Part shown: in pieces, positions 45,777-55,007 of the stretch | Layout of the letters: each line of letters opens with the position of its first letter | How positions within the stretch are numbered: position 1 is the first letter of the stretch | Origin: Sphingomonas melonis | GTDB lineage: Bacteria > Pseudomonadota > Alphaproteobacteria > Sphingomonadales > Sphingomonadaceae | Assembly (NCBI RefSeq): GCF_013409985.1 | Contig: NZ_JACCBY010000001.1 | Span: 1,240,001 to 1,304,000 of the forward strand | Direction: 5' to 3' | Length of the DNA stretch: 64,000 nucleotides | The notes under the pieces: model-generated | The model's database searches: none | Seen by the model: the letters and a program-made list of their open reading frames with translations, nothing else | Told to the model about the DNA's origin: nothing | Made by a program: the position numbers and the translations under genes

Positions 45777-45840
45777 CAGCAGGATATGGCGTGGGGCAGG
45801 GCGCTGCGCCAGAGTGCAGCGGATCGCCTTCCCCACCGTT

Positions 45841-46036
45841 CGTGCCGAGTTCGTCGAAGCACGCTGGGACTCACTGCCCCCTTCGACAGGCTCAGGGCAA
45901 ACGGGAGGGCCGGGCGCCTCGCTGACATGCGGGCGACGCAGCGCGACATGCCGCGGCTCGCCTATTCCACCGCGCGTGCTGAGCCTGTCGAAGCACGGCG
46001 AGACTCACTGCCCTTCGACAGGCTCAGGGCGACCGG
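45841..46036. repeat. Family C repeats (CTTCGACAGGCTCAGGGC and its complement)
   Basis: The unit CCCTTCGACAGGCTCAGGGC occurs at about 45888 and 46011, and CTGAGCCTGTCGAAG or TTCGTCGAAGCACG variants at 45849 and 45979, in alternating orientation. The array fills the gap between the M50 gene and tdk and overlaps the tdk C-terminus. Confidence 0.8.
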
Positions 46037-46613
46037 GAGGGGCGAGCGCCTCGGTGAAATGCCGCCGGCACAGCGCGACGTAGCGGTCGTTGCCGCCGAT
46101 TTCGGTCTGCGCGCCCTCGGCGATCGCGCGACCTTGCGCGTCGACGCGCAGGTTCATGATCGCCTTGCGCCCACACACGCACACCGATTTGATCTCGATC
46201 AGCGCATCCGCGATCGCGAGCAGTCGCGCCGACCCTTCGAACAACCGCCCCTGGAAATCGGTGCGTAACCCGTAGGCGAGCACCGGCACGTCGAGCACGT
46301 CGCAGACGCGCGCCAGCTGCGCGACCTGCCTGGCGGAGAGGAACTGCGCCTCGTCGACGAGGACGCAGGCGAGCGGCTCATGCGCCTGGCGCTCGGCGAC
46401 GCAGGCGGCGAGATCGGTGGCGGCATCGAACGGCGTCGCCGGCGCTTCGAGCCCGATGCGGCTGGTGATCGTTCCCGCGGCGAAGCGATCGTCCACCGCC
46501 GCGGTGAACAGCATCGTGTTCATCCCCCGCTCGCGATAGTTGAAGTCCGCCTGCAACAGGTTGGTCGACTTCCCCGCGTTCATCGAGGCGTAGTAGAAAT
46601 AGAGCTTGGCCAT
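46005..46613 (-). CDS. tdk: Thymidine kinase with a C-terminus encoded by a repeat
   Basis: Phosphorylates thymidine (pyrimidine salvage), 202 aa, cytoplasmic, type II. P-loop YASMNAGKSTNLLQ (8-16), VLVDEAQFLSARQ (catalytic Glu), zinc motif CVCGR and CRRHF. The last residues GRPEPVEGQ are the translation of a family C repeat (GAGCCTGTCGAAGGGC), so the natural end has been replaced or extended by the repeat. Start at 46613; its first bases overlap the 5' region of the divergent hypothetical gene. Confidence 0.95.
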   Translation of the reverse strand: MAKLYFYYASMNAGKSTNLLQADFNYRERGMNTMLFTAAVDDRFAAGTITSRIGLEAPATPFDAATDLAACVAERQAHEPLACVLVDEAQFLSARQVAQLARVCDVLDVPVLAYGLRTDFQGRLFEGSARLLAIADALIEIKSVCVCGRKAIMNLRVDAQGRAIAEGAQTEIGGNDRYVALCRRHFTEALAPPGRPEPVEGQ

Positions 46614-46641
46614 CAGCGCCTCAGACCGCAGGACGATCCGT

Positions 46642-46923
46642 ATGTCTAGCGACGTGCCGCCCGAGTTATACCCGATTATGGTCGTCGAGGACCGCTATCA
46701 GGGCGTTTATTCGCAAGGGCGCTGGTGGGCGGTCGCGAGAGCCGATGCGCCGCTGGATGGTACGACACGGATAACGTGGCTGATGGAGACCGGTCCGTCC
46801 GGTGACGACGTTACGGCCAGCGTATTCTGGCGATATGCGCCACCATGGATCGCCGCCGACGCGACGGCCGATGCTGCCATCGCCAAGTTGATGACCCAGA
46901 CCGACGCCGACCGCGACGATTGA
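46642..46923 (+). CDS. Hypothetical protein, 93 aa
   Basis: Begins MSSDVPPELYPIMVVEDRYQ, rich in aromatic residues (GVYSQGRWWAVARA, ITWLMETGPS, SVFWRYAPPW). No signal peptide or membrane helix. AGGA lies 9 bases before ATG 46642. It diverges from tdk and its stop abuts the stop of the next gene (46923/46924). Function unknown; codon use resembles the neighbours less strictly GC-rich at third positions. Confidence 0.65.
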   Translation: MSSDVPPELYPIMVVEDRYQGVYSQGRWWAVARADAPLDGTTRITWLMETGPSGDDVTASVFWRYAPPWIAADATADAAIAKLMTQTDADRDD

Positions 46924-47349
46924 TCACCGCCGCCGCTGGAAGCGGATCCCCGGTGGAAGGAGCGATTTCGCCCAGCGCCACCAGCCAACCAATCGCCGGT
47001 GTGAACGAGCGCTTGGCGGTGCTCCGGCCGCGCGAGCGAGCGGGGCGCCACCAAAGACAGTGTTGACGAAGGTCTTTACCGGCATCTCCAAAAGCGCCGC
47101 GGGCAAAGCGATCGTCCGGCTGCCGGTATCTTGTTCGACCCCGTCGATGGCCACGATCAAAGTACCGGCGGCCGTCGCCCAGACGACGAGCCTGTCATCG
47201 ATGACTTCAATGTCGGGAAAGCCGTCGCGAGGCCCTTCTCCAACCGCGAGCGACAACACCGATCGGGAGGGCAGCGTCAGCTCGTCACACCATGGCTCGA
47301 TCCATATCGTCAGCGGAAGCGGAGAGGCGTTGCTGATCTGGATCGTCAT
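46924..47349 (-). CDS. Hypothetical protein, 141 aa
   Basis: Starts MTIQISNASPLPLTIWIEPW. The first 100 residues look like a beta-sandwich domain (alternating hydrophobic strands, PRDGFPDIEVIDDRLVVWAT), and the C-terminus is basic (SARSHRRLVGWWRWAKSLLP...). It lies between rbfA and the convergent 93-aa gene, end to end. No family recognised. Its start region overlaps nothing else. Confidence 0.65.
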   Translation of the reverse strand: MTIQISNASPLPLTIWIEPWCDELTLPSRSVLSLAVGEGPRDGFPDIEVIDDRLVVWATAAGTLIVAIDGVEQDTGSRTIALPAALLEMPVKTFVNTVFGGAPLARAAGAPPSARSHRRLVGWWRWAKSLLPPGIRFQRRR

Positions 47350-47360
47350 GGCGCAAAGCG

Positions 47361-47747
47361 TCAATCCTCGCCCAGATCGCGCGCCACCTCGGGCTTGCGG
47401 AGCAGCGCGTCGATATGGCTGCCCTCGTCGAAGCTCTCGTCGCTCAGGAACTTGAGCTTGGCGGCATATTTGGTCTGGATGCGATGCGCGACCTCGCGCT
47501 GGAGATAGGCGGTGTTGGTGCGCAGCGCTTTGAGCACCTTCTCCTCGTCGCGGCCGAGCAGCGGCTTCACGAACACGGTCGCGTGGCGCAGGTCGGGGGA
47601 CATGCGCACCTCGGTGATCGAAACCATATGCTTGGCCAGCGTCTCGTCATGCACGTCGCCGCGCTGGAGGATCTCCGACAGCACGTGGCGCACCTGTTCG
47701 CCGACGCGCAGCGTGCGGACCGATTTTTCCTGGGGGTCTTTGTTCAT
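47361..47747 (-). CDS. rbfA: Ribosome-binding factor A
   Basis: 128-aa KH-like cold-shock and 30S maturation factor. Motifs: [42 protein letters not shown] and [31 protein letters not shown]. The start MNKDPQEKS at 47747 has AGGGA 5 bases upstream. It lies 207 bp after infB, the gap being filled by a family B element. Confidence 0.96.
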   Translation of the reverse strand: MNKDPQEKSVRTLRVGEQVRHVLSEILQRGDVHDETLAKHMVSITEVRMSPDLRHATVFVKPLLGRDEEKVLKALRTNTAYLQREVAHRIQTKYAAKLKFLSDESFDEGSHIDALLRKPEVARDLGED

Positions 47748-47830
47748 CTTTTCCCTATCCCGACGGAGCATCAGGTCGTCCATGCTCCCAGCATGGACTG
47801 AACAGCACGGGGCGCTGTTCCCCTGATGCT

Positions 47831-47951
47831 GGAGGGCCCCGCTCGGCGCAGCCGAGCGGGAGGGTGAGGGCAGCATCTACCACATCACCTGCCCTCACCC
47901 TTCCGCCGGCTTTGCCGGCTCCCTCCCTCTCCCGCCGGGGAGAGGGAGAGT
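47831..47951. repeat. Family B-like repeat between infB and rbfA
   Basis: GGAGGGCCCCGCTCGGCGCAGCCGAGCGGGAGGGTGAGGG faces CCCTCACCCTTCCGCCGGCTTTGCCGGCTCCCTCCC, both hairpins, ending CCCGCCGGGGAGAGGGAG. Likely a read-through hairpin in the operon mRNA. Confidence 0.7.
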
Positions 47952-47954
47952 GGA

Positions 47955-50816
47955 TCACAACGTCCGTTCGCGCATCTCGACTTCGAACGTCTCGAGGAAG
48001 TCGCCCGGCTTGATGTCGACGAAGTTCTGCGTGAACGTCACGCCGCATTCCAGACCGGCGCGCACTTCGGCGACATCGTCCTTGAAGCGACGCAGCGACG
48101 CGATTTCACCCTGGTAGATGATGACGTCGTTGCGCGTGATGCGCGCCTTGAGCGCCTTGCGGATGACGCCATCGACCACGAGCAGACCGGCGGCCTTGCC
48201 GTGCTTGCCCGCCGAGAAGACATCGCGAATTTCCGCGCGGCCGACCACGGTCTCGAACGCTTCCGGCCCGAGCTCGCCGGCCATGCCCGCCCGGATCTCG
48301 TCGATCAGGTCGTAGATGACGTCGTAATATTTCAACGCCACCTTCTGCCGATCGGCGATCTCGCGCGCCTTGGCATTGGCGCGAACGTTGAAGCCGATGA
48401 TCGGCGCACCGCTCGCACCCGCCAGCGTCACGTCGCTCTCGGTGATGCCACCGACGCCCGAATGCAGCACGCGCGCCTTGATGAGATCGGTCGAGATCTT
48501 GTTGATCGACGCGACGATCGCCTCGACCGTACCCTGGGTATCGGCCTTGACCACCAGCGGATATTCGATCGCGGCATTCGCCTTGAGCGCCGAGAACATG
48601 CTCTCGAGGCTCGCCGGCGCCGTCGTGGTGCGCTTCTGCGTCAGCACGCTCTGGCGATATTCGGCGACCTCGCGGGCACGCGCCTCGTTCTCGACCACCT
48701 GCAGCGGATCGCCCGCCGACGGCACGCCCGAGATGCCGAGCACCTCGACCGGCATCGCCGGACCCGCTTCCTTGACCTGACGACCCTTGTCGTCGACCAG
48801 CGCACGGACCTTGCCGCTCTCCGCGCCGATGACGAAGACGTCGCCGACCCGCAGCGTGCCGCGGTTGACGAGGATCGTCGCGACCGGGCCGCGGCCCTTG
48901 TCGAGCTTCGCCTCGATTACCGTGCCCTCGGCGGGACGGTCGGGGTTGGCGCGCAGTTCGAGCAGTTCCGCCTGAAGCTGGATCTTCTCGATCAGCGTGT
49001 CGAGCCCGGTCTTCTTGAGCGCCGAGACCTCGACGTCCTGGACGTCGCCGCCCATTTCCTCGACCACCACCTCATGTTCGAGCAGACGCTCGCGCACGCG
49101 CTGGGCATTGGCCTCGTACTTGTCGATCTTGTTGATCGCCACGATCATCGGCACGCCGGCCGCCTTGGTGTGGTTGATCGCCTCGATCGTCTGCGGCATC
49201 AGCCCGTCGTCGGCCGCGACCACCAGCACCACGATGTCGGTGACGTCCGCGCCACGCGCACGCATCTGCGTGAACGCCTCGTGGCCCGGCGTGTCGAGGA
49301 AGGTGACCTTCGACTTGTCCTTCAGCGTGACCTGATAGGCGCCGATATGCTGGGTGATGCCACCGGCCTCGCCGCGCACCACGTCGGTGCCGCGCAGGGC
49401 ATCGAGCAGGCTCGTCTTGCCGTGGTCGACGTGACCCATGATCGTGACGACCGGGGGACGCGGCTTGAGCGACTCCGGCGCATCCTCGACCGTGTCGAGC
49501 GCCAGATCGATGTCGCTGTCGCTGACGCGGACGATGTTGTGGCCGAACTCGGTCACCAGCAGCTCGGCGGTGTCCTGATCGATCGTCTGCGTCATCGTGA
49601 CGGGCATGCCCATCTTGAACAGCGTCTTGACTAGATCCGCGCCCTTTTCCGCCATACGGTTGGCGAGTTCCTGGACGGTGATCGCCTCGGGAACCTGCAC
49701 GTCGCGGATCTGCTTGGCCTGCTGCTCGCGCGGGCCGCCGAAGTGACGCTTTTCCTTCTCACGCGCCCGCTTGAGCGCGGCGAGGCTGCGCGAGCGCGCA
49801 CCATCGTCGCCGAGCGCGCGGTTGACGGTCAGCTTGCCGCCGCGACGCTCGTCGCCCTTGCGATCGCGCTGCGTCGGCCGGCTCGGCGGCGCGTTGCGCG
49901 GCGTCGCCTGACCCGAAGGCAGGTTGCGCGAGGCGGCGCCACCGGCATTGCCTGCACCCGACGCGGTCGCTGCGGCAGGAGCCGGAGCGGGCGCGGGGGC
50001 CGGCGCCGGCTTGGGCTGCGGCTTGGGGATTTCGGGACGCGCGACCGGCGAGAAGCGGCGCGGCGCAGGCAGCGACGGATCGCGGGTGAACCCGACGATC
50101 GGCGCGGGCGCCGGCGCAGGGGCCGAAGCGGGCGTCGGGGCCGGAGCCGGAGCGGCCACGACCGGAGCGGGCGCAGGCGCCGGCGTCGGTGCCGCGACCG
50201 GGGCGGGCGCTTCGACCGGAGCCGGAGCCGGCGCGGCTGCCGGCGGCACGACGCGCTCGACCGGGCGGAAGCCGCGGCCGGCGGGAGTCGGCACGACGGG
50301 CGGCGCCACCGGCGCTGCGACCGGCGCAGGCGCAGGTGCAGGCGCCGGTTCCGGCGTCGGCTCGGGGGCCGGAGCGGGCGCGGGTGCCGGAGCGGCCGCC
50401 GCAGCCGCCTTTTCGGCGGCGCGGGCGCGCTCGTCCTCGGCGGCCTGGGCACGCGCCGCTTCCTCGCGGCGACGCGCCTCTTCCAGCGCCTGCATGCGCT
50501 GGTCCTCGGCTTCGCGCAGCATCCGGGCCTGACGCTCCTGCGGCGTCTCGTTCGACGGCGCCGGGCGCGGGGCAGGGGCCGGTGCCGGGGTCGGCACCGG
50601 GGCAGGCGCGGCGACGGGCGCCTCGACCTGCGGTTCGGGTGCGGCCTGTGCCTCACCCGGACGGCCGAGAACGCGCCGCTTCTTCGTTTCCACGATCACC
50701 GTATTGGACCGGCCGTGGCTGAAGCTTTGCTTCACCTGGCCGGTCTCGACCGTGCGCTTCAGCCCCAGGGGCGCGCGCATGCCAAGTTTCGGCTTATCGT
50801 TGTCGGTGTCGCTCAC
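47955..50816 (-). CDS. infB: Translation initiation factor IF-2
   Basis: GTPase placing initiator tRNA on the 30S subunit, 953 aa. Residues 60-310 form an unusual Ala/Pro-rich low-complexity linker (repeated [13 protein letters not shown]) plus a charged helix ([25 protein letters not shown]). The IF2_N helix motif is at about 370-395 ([20 protein letters not shown]), the GTPase domain from about 455 (G1 [13 protein letters not shown]3 DTPGHEAF, G4 NKID) and domains II-IV to 953. GTG start at 50816 overlaps the ylxR stop (GTGA). Confidence 0.98.
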   Translation of the reverse strand: MSDTDNDKPKLGMRAPLGLKRTVETGQVKQSFSHGRSNTVIVETKKRRVLGRPGEAQAAPEPQVEAPVAAPAPVPTPAPAPAPRPAPSNETPQERQARMLREAEDQRMQALEEARRREEAARAQAAEDERARAAEKAAAAAAPAPAPAPAPEPTPEPAPAPAPAPVAAPVAPPVVPTPAGRGFRPVERVVPPAAAPAPAPVEAPAPVAAPTPAPAPAPVVAAPAPAPTPASAPAPAPAPIVGFTRDPSLPAPRRFSPVARPEIPKPQPKPAPAPAPAPAPAAATASGAGNAGGAASRNLPSGQATPRNAPPSRPTQRDRKGDERRGGKLTVNRALGDDGARSRSLAALKRAREKEKRHFGGPREQQAKQIRDVQVPEAITVQELANRMAEKGADLVKTLFKMGMPVTMTQTIDQDTAELLVTEFGHNIVRVSDSDIDLALDTVEDAPESLKPRPPVVTIMGHVDHGKTSLLDALRGTDVVRGEAGGITQHIGAYQVTLKDKSKVTFLDTPGHEAFTQMRARGADVTDIVVLVVAADDGLMPQTIEAINHTKAAGVPMIVAINKIDKYEANAQRVRERLLEHEVVVEEMGGDVQDVEVSALKKTGLDTLIEKIQLQAELLELRANPDRPAEGTVIEAKLDKGRGPVATILVNRGTLRVGDVFVIGAESGKVRALVDDKGRQVKEAGPAMPVEVLGISGVPSAGDPLQVVENEARAREVAEYRQSVLTQKRTTTAPASLESMFSALKANAAIEYPLVVKADTQGTVEAIVASINKISTDLIKARVLHSGVGGITESDVTLAGASGAPIIGFNVRANAKAREIADRQKVALKYYDVIYDLIDEIRAGMAGELGPEAFETVVGRAEIRDVFSAGKHGKAAGLLVVDGVIRKALKARITRNDVIIYQGEIASLRRFKDDVAEVRAGLECGVTFTQNFVDIKPGDFLETFEVEMRERTL

Positions 50817-51547
50817 TCAAATTCCTCGTTCACGTCTACGGCCGGTCGCAGCCCGTCGGATGCATCCCCTGGAAGTACAGGGGAAAGTCCGGGCGCCGAT
50901 GCGCCTTGCGAGGCCGTTTCGCAAGGCACGGAAGTGGGTTCAGGTCCGATAAAATGCAGCCAGCGGTCGAGCGCATCGCTCACCCGCGCGGCGGCAGCGC
51001 GGTCGGTCAGGCCGATGTGTACCACATTCTCGCGGCCCAGCGCCAACGACAATATGGGGCGGGGCATCGGCAAAACCAAGCCCCTCAACGGCGATCCCTC
51101 GCGGTCCGAGCCGATCCGCCACGCCTGGTCGAGCTTGCGGTTGCCGTCGGCGCCGGCATCCGCCGCATGATATAGCGCATGAAGCTGGCCCGCGCGCGCC
51201 GCGGCCTCGATCTTCTCCGAGCCGGTCAGCAAGGTGCCCGAACGCGATTCGAGGCCGAGCCGGTCGAGCGCATTGCGTTCGAGCGCGGTGGCGATCCGCG
51301 CGGGCAGATCGTCGGGGATGACCAGGTCGGCGCCCTTGAAGGCACGGGCGAGTGCGCCGCGCAGCTTCTTCCTGGCGATCGCCTCTTCGAGTTCCGCGCG
51401 AGTGACGCCGATCCACGCACCGCGACCCGGCGCCTTGGCGCGAACGTCGGGCAATACCTGCCCGTCGGGCGCGATCGCCAGCCGGATCAGATGATCGCGA
51501 TTGTCGCGGTCCTGGGTGAGGATGCACTTGCGGACAGGATCGGTCAT
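50813..51547 (-). CDS. ylxR: YlxR/DUF448 RNA-binding protein with L7Ae-like C-terminal domain
   Basis: 244 aa. N-terminal YlxR domain (1-80; RKCILTQDRDNRDHLIRL, GRGAWIGVTRAELEEAIARKKL) and a second domain (about 100-200; LDRLGLESRSGTLLTGSEKIEAAARAG) resembling ribosomal L7Ae-like proteins; the C-terminus is a low-complexity tail to VNEEFE. Usual partner of nusA and infB in bacteria. GGAGG 7 bases upstream supports ATG 51547. Stop overlaps infB, so the two are coupled. Confidence 0.9.
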   Translation of the reverse strand: MTDPVRKCILTQDRDNRDHLIRLAIAPDGQVLPDVRAKAPGRGAWIGVTRAELEEAIARKKLRGALARAFKGADLVIPDDLPARIATALERNALDRLGLESRSGTLLTGSEKIEAAARAGQLHALYHAADAGADGNRKLDQAWRIGSDREGSPLRGLVLPMPRPILSLALGRENVVHIGLTDRAAAARVSDALDRWLHFIGPEPTSVPCETASQGASAPGLSPVLPGDASDGLRPAVDVNEEFE

Positions 51548-51597
51548 GCACCGCCTCCCGCGGAGGTGGGATTGGAAACGGCAGTCCGACACGCTCC

Positions 51598-51778
51598 GTC
51601 ACCCCGGACTAGTTCCGGGGTCCACTGGGCGGCGTGCTTCTCGGCGTGGGGAAGGCGCGACCGCAAGTCCCTAGGCTGAATGATGGCGTCGGCAAGACGC
51701 GGGCTCTGAGCGCCCGCGCCGGTCGCACACCGCTCTCCCCGCCGCGGAGTGGACCCCGGAACGAGTCCGGGGTGACGG
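51598..51778. repeat. Inverted pair of family A REPs (REPIN-like), upstream of the GIY-YIG gene
   Basis: Forward copy 51598-51625 (loop ACTAGT) and reverse copy 51749-51778, spacer 123 bases. The 314-bp gene-free stretch 51548-51861 between ylxR and the GIY-YIG gene contains this pair and the forward copy at 51814. Confidence 0.8.
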
Positions 51779-51813
51779 CGGATATGTGGCACCCGCTTCG
51801 TCTCCACCGAATC

Positions 51814-51841
51814 GTCACCCCGGACTTGTTCCGGGGTCCAC
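51814..51841. repeat. Family A REP, forward, left flank of the GIY-YIG gene
   Basis: GTCACCCCGGACTTGTTCCG followed by GGGTCCAC, 20 bases before the GIY-YIG start codon. Confidence 0.85.
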
Positions 51842-51861
51842 GGCGCGGCAAATTCCCGGGC

Positions 51862-52170
51862 ATGAGGGACCGGCAACCCTGCGTCTACATACTGGCGAGC
51901 GGCTTCAACGGCACGCTCTACACCGGAGTGACGTCGAACCTGATCGGTCGCATCATGCAGCATCGCGACGGCACGTACGCAGGCTTCACCAGTCGCTACG
52001 GCATCGTGCGGCTGGTGTGGTTCGACACCACCGAGACCATGGCCGACGCGATCGCCAGCGAGAAACGCATCAAGGCGTGGCGGCGCGACTGGAAGAAGAA
52101 CCTGATCGAGCGCGACAATCCGGATTGGCACGATCTGGCGGTCGCCCTCGGGCTGCCGCCGCTGGACTGA
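51862..52170 (+). CDS. GIY-YIG nuclease-family protein bracketed by REP elements
   Basis: 102 aa. The N-terminus RQPCVYILASGFNGTLYTGVTSNLIGRIMQH is the GIY-YIG motif (VYI ... YTGVT) of the UvrC/UPF0213 small-nuclease fold, with Arg (GRIMQHR) and Glu (ASEKRIKAWRR) of the active site. Relatives are YhbQ-like proteins of uncertain function, and some are homing endonucleases. It sits opposite to nusA and ylxR, inside their otherwise conserved operon, with inverted family A palindromes on both sides (51814 and 52196). It may be a REP-associated mobile or structure-specific nuclease. Confidence 0.88.
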   Translation: MRDRQPCVYILASGFNGTLYTGVTSNLIGRIMQHRDGTYAGFTSRYGIVRLVWFDTTETMADAIASEKRIKAWRRDWKKNLIERDNPDWHDLAVALGLPPLD

Positions 52171-52195
52171 CCCCGGCTGCTCCCCCCGCCGCGGG

Positions 52196-52225
52196 GTGGA
52201 CCCCGGAACGAGTCCGGGGTGACGG
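52196..52225. repeat. Family A REP, reverse, right flank of the GIY-YIG gene
   Basis: GTGGACCCCGGAACGAGTCC followed by GGGGTGACGG, 25 bases after the GIY-YIG stop; inverted relative to 51814. Confidence 0.85.
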
Positions 52226-52348
52226 ATCGCGAGGGGCGAAACGGGTGCCACGCCGCTACCATTAAGAAACAGCCGCACAGCCGCACGCGTGCCCGCGGTC
52301 GCCCGCGAGTCGCATCGCTGATCGCGAACCTGCTGGAGCGCTAGCGCC

Positions 52349-52594
52349 TCATTGTGAGGGAACCGCATGCGCGTCCTCCCTCGATGGTGCCGGCGCCGCC
52401 GGCGCGGCGTCGCGGTCGGCGATCAGCTGGCCGCCGGCGCCGTAATTCTCCGTCGAGACCTCCTCGATCACGACCTGGACCGCGGCCGGGTTCTTGCCCA
52501 GCCGCGTGACCAGCGAGGCCGTCACGTCGGCGACGATCCCCGCTTTCTGGTCGCGGGTCGCGCTGCCCGCCAGTCGGATCGAGACGAACGGCAT
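52349..52594 (-). CDS. 4-oxalocrotonate tautomerase-family protein
   Basis: 81 aa. The N-terminal Pro (MPFVSIRLAGSATRDQK; Pro1 after Met removal) is the catalytic base of the tautomerase superfamily; ENYGAGG is the usual turn. A Pro/Ala-rich C-terminal tail follows. ATG 52594 overlaps the nusA stop (TGATG), so it is coupled to nusA, an unusual neighbour. Physiological substrate unknown. Confidence 0.9.
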   Translation of the reverse strand: MPFVSIRLAGSATRDQKAGIVADVTASLVTRLGKNPAAVQVVIEEVSTENYGAGGQLIADRDAAPAAPAPSREDAHAVPSQ

Positions 52595-54255
52595 CAGGCT
52601 TCCTCCGCCTCGCTTTTGGTCGTCTCGGTCGCGTCTGCGGCGTCCGCATCGTCATCGGCAGCCTCGGTCGCGGCCGGAGCCTCGTCGTCGGCGAACCAAT
52701 GCTGGCGCGCGGCCATGATGATCTCGTTGCCCTGTTCGTCGCTCAGGCCATATTCTGCGAGGATGCCGCCCTTCGGCTCGGGGCGCTTGGGGGCGTCCTC
52801 GTTGCGGCGGCGCGGCTCGACGCGCTTCTTCTCGACCAATTCGTCGGTGGCGAGATCGGCGAGATCGTCGAGCGTCTTGATCCCCGCCTTGCCGAGCGTG
52901 ACCAGCATCGCCTCGGTCAGATACGGCATGTCGATCAGCGCGTCCTCGACGCCCAGCGCGATCCGCTCCTCGCGGTTGGCGGCCTCGCGGCGGTCGAGCG
53001 CTTCCTGCGCACGGCTCTGCAGCTCCTGGCCGAGGTCCTCATCGAAGCCCTCGATGCCGGCGATCTCGTCGAGCTCGACATAGGCGACCTCTTCCAGCGC
53101 GCCGAAGCCCTCGGCGACCAGCAGCTGCGCCAGCGTCTCGTCGACGTCCAGCTCGTTCTGGAACATCTCGGTCCGCTCGGTGAACTCCTTCTGGCGCTTC
53201 TCGCTGGCATCCTGCTCGGTGAGGATGTCGATCGCCTTGCCGGTGAGCTGGCTGGCGAGGCGCACGTTCTGGCCGCGGCGGCCGATCGCGAGGGAGAGCT
53301 GATCGTCGGGAACGACGACCTCGATCCGCTCCTCTTCCTCGTCGATCACGACGCGGCTCACCGAAGCGGGCTGCAACGCGTTGACGACGAAGGTGGCGAT
53401 ATCGGGCGACCAGGGGATGATGTCGATCTTCTCGCCCTGCATCTCCTGCACGACGGCCTGCACGCGGCTGCCCTTCATGCCGACGCAGGCGCCGACCGGA
53501 TCGATGCTGCTGTCACGGCTGATGACGCCGATCTTGGCGCGGCTGCCCGGGTCGCGCGCGGCGGCCTGGATGGTGATGATGCCGTCGTAGATCTCGGGCA
53601 CTTCCTGCGCGAACAGCTTCTTCATGAAGTCGGGGTGCGCGCGGCTGAGGAAGATCTGCGGCCCGCGGTTTTCGCGGCGGACGTTGAGGATCAGCGAGCG
53701 GATACGGTCGTTGACGCGCACCACTTCGCGCGGGATCTGCTGGTCGCGGCGGATAACGCCCTCGGCGCGGCCGAGGTCGACGACGACATGGCCGAACTCG
53801 ACGCGCTTGACGACGCCGGTGATGATCTCGCCCTGGCGGTCCTTGAACTCTTCATACTGGCGCTCGCGCTCGGCGTCGCGGACCTTCTGGAAGATGATCT
53901 GCTTCGACGCCTGCGCCTGGATGCGGCCGAATTCGATCGGCGGCAGCGGATCGACGATATAGTCGCCGACGACCGCGCCCTTCTGCAGCTTCTGCGCCTG
54001 GGCGACGTCAACCTGCTTGAAATAATCGTCGACTGCCTCGACCACCTCGACGACGCGCCACAGGCGCAGGTCGCCGGTGTTCGGGTCGAGCTTGGCGCGG
54101 ATGTCGTTCTCGATGCCGTAGCGGGTCTTGGCGGCGCGCTGGATCGCTTCCTCGAGCGCCTCGATGACGATGCTCTTGTCGATCATCTTCTCGGTGGCGA
54201 CCGAGTTGGCGATTGCGATCAGTTCCGCGCGGTTGGCGGTGGCGACGGTGGCCAT
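52594..54255 (-). CDS. nusA: Transcription termination/antitermination factor NusA
   Basis: 553 aa. N-terminal domain (1-130; NRAELIAIANSVATEKMIDKSIVIEALEEAIQRAAKTRYG), S1 (about 135-205; GEIITGVVKRVEFGHVVVDLGRAEGVI), two KH domains (about 205-345; SSIDPVGACVGMKGSRVQAV, SLAIGRRGQNVRLASQLTG) and two C-terminal acidic repeats (about 350-495; LLVAEGFGALEEVAYVE, AEMLVTLGKAGIKTLDDLADLA) then a disordered tail. ATG 54255 fits family start. Follows rimP at 1 bp. Confidence 0.98.
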   Translation of the reverse strand: MATVATANRAELIAIANSVATEKMIDKSIVIEALEEAIQRAAKTRYGIENDIRAKLDPNTGDLRLWRVVEVVEAVDDYFKQVDVAQAQKLQKGAVVGDYIVDPLPPIEFGRIQAQASKQIIFQKVRDAERERQYEEFKDRQGEIITGVVKRVEFGHVVVDLGRAEGVIRRDQQIPREVVRVNDRIRSLILNVRRENRGPQIFLSRAHPDFMKKLFAQEVPEIYDGIITIQAAARDPGSRAKIGVISRDSSIDPVGACVGMKGSRVQAVVQEMQGEKIDIIPWSPDIATFVVNALQPASVSRVVIDEEEERIEVVVPDDQLSLAIGRRGQNVRLASQLTGKAIDILTEQDASEKRQKEFTERTEMFQNELDVDETLAQLLVAEGFGALEEVAYVELDEIAGIEGFDEDLGQELQSRAQEALDRREAANREERIALGVEDALIDMPYLTEAMLVTLGKAGIKTLDDLADLATDELVEKKRVEPRRRNEDAPKRPEPKGGILAEYGLSDEQGNEIIMAARQHWFADDEAPAATEAADDDADAADATETTKSEAEEA

Positions 54256-54256
54256 C

Positions 54257-54844
54257 TTACTTCTGTCCTTCGCTAAGGGCATGATTGTCGTTGGAGTCGG
54301 TGTCGTCGGACACCTCTTCGAATTCGTCGGCGCCTTCGCTCGACAGCGGCGCGGTGGCCGCGAGCAGGCGGTCGGTGATCGTCAGCTTGGCGTCGTGGAT
54401 CTGGTCGAGCGCGACCGTCATCGGCTGATAGCCGCGCACGTCGATCGTGACCTTGTCGCCGTCGATGCCGACGAGGTCGCCGGTCAGGATCTTGCGATTG
54501 TCGATCTTCTCGACGAGCGTGATCTTCGCCTCGTGACCCGCCCAATTGGTATAATCCTGCGGCCGGGTGAGCGGCCGGTCGATGCCGGGCGACGACACTT
54601 CGAGGCGATAGGCGTCTTCGATCGGGTCCTTGCCCTCGGCTTCCAGCGCGTCGAGCACGTCCGAGATGCGGCGCGACAGATCGGCGCAATCGTCGATCGT
54701 CAGCTGGCCGGTGTCGGGCCGCTCGGCCATCACCTGCAACGTGGGGTCGGACTTGCCGCCGAACATCTTCACGCGCACGAGGTCGAAACCCAGCGCGCGG
54801 GCTTCCGGTTCGATCAGTTGCGTGAGGTGGGCGATGTCCGCCAT
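54257..54844 (-). CDS. rimP: Ribosome maturation factor RimP
   Basis: 195 aa, 30S subunit assembly factor. ARALGFDLVRVKMFGG, LTIDDCADLSRRISDVLD, YRLEVSSPGIDRPLTRPQDY and the SH3-like C-terminal domain ITLVEKIDNRKILTGDLVGIDGDKVTID are typical; an acidic tail follows. GGAG 6 bases upstream of ATG 54844. First gene of the nusA operon; the 163-bp gap to the divergent sugar dehydrogenase is its promoter region. Confidence 0.97.
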   Translation of the reverse strand: MADIAHLTQLIEPEARALGFDLVRVKMFGGKSDPTLQVMAERPDTGQLTIDDCADLSRRISDVLDALEAEGKDPIEDAYRLEVSSPGIDRPLTRPQDYTNWAGHEAKITLVEKIDNRKILTGDLVGIDGDKVTIDVRGYQPMTVALDQIHDAKLTITDRLLAATAPLSSEGADEFEEVSDDTDSNDNHALSEGQK

Positions 54845-55007
54845 GCAGGCTCCAGATATGCGTGTCCGCCGCCGCGGAGGGGGTCCCCCGCAGCCTCTTT
54901 CACCTGACGATGTAAGAGAAGGCAGTCGTCATATACGCTTGCAGCCGCGTGGAAGCAAGCATCCTCGTCGACCATCGTGCGTATAAGACGGCAACCGGGA
55001 GAATATC

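Noticed and set aside
45814..46083. 89-codon open frame over family C repeats
   Set aside because: Frame consists of repeat translation (LSKHGETHCPSTGSG type) that appears wherever these repeats occur.
50100..50640. Repetitive GCCGGAGC/GGCGCGGGC DNA that could be tandem non-coding repeats
   Set aside because: In frame with infB and codes for its Ala/Pro-rich linker, a feature known for IF-2 in GC-rich bacteria.
52699..54276. 525-codon open frame opposite nusA
   Set aside because: Antisense shadow of NusA.
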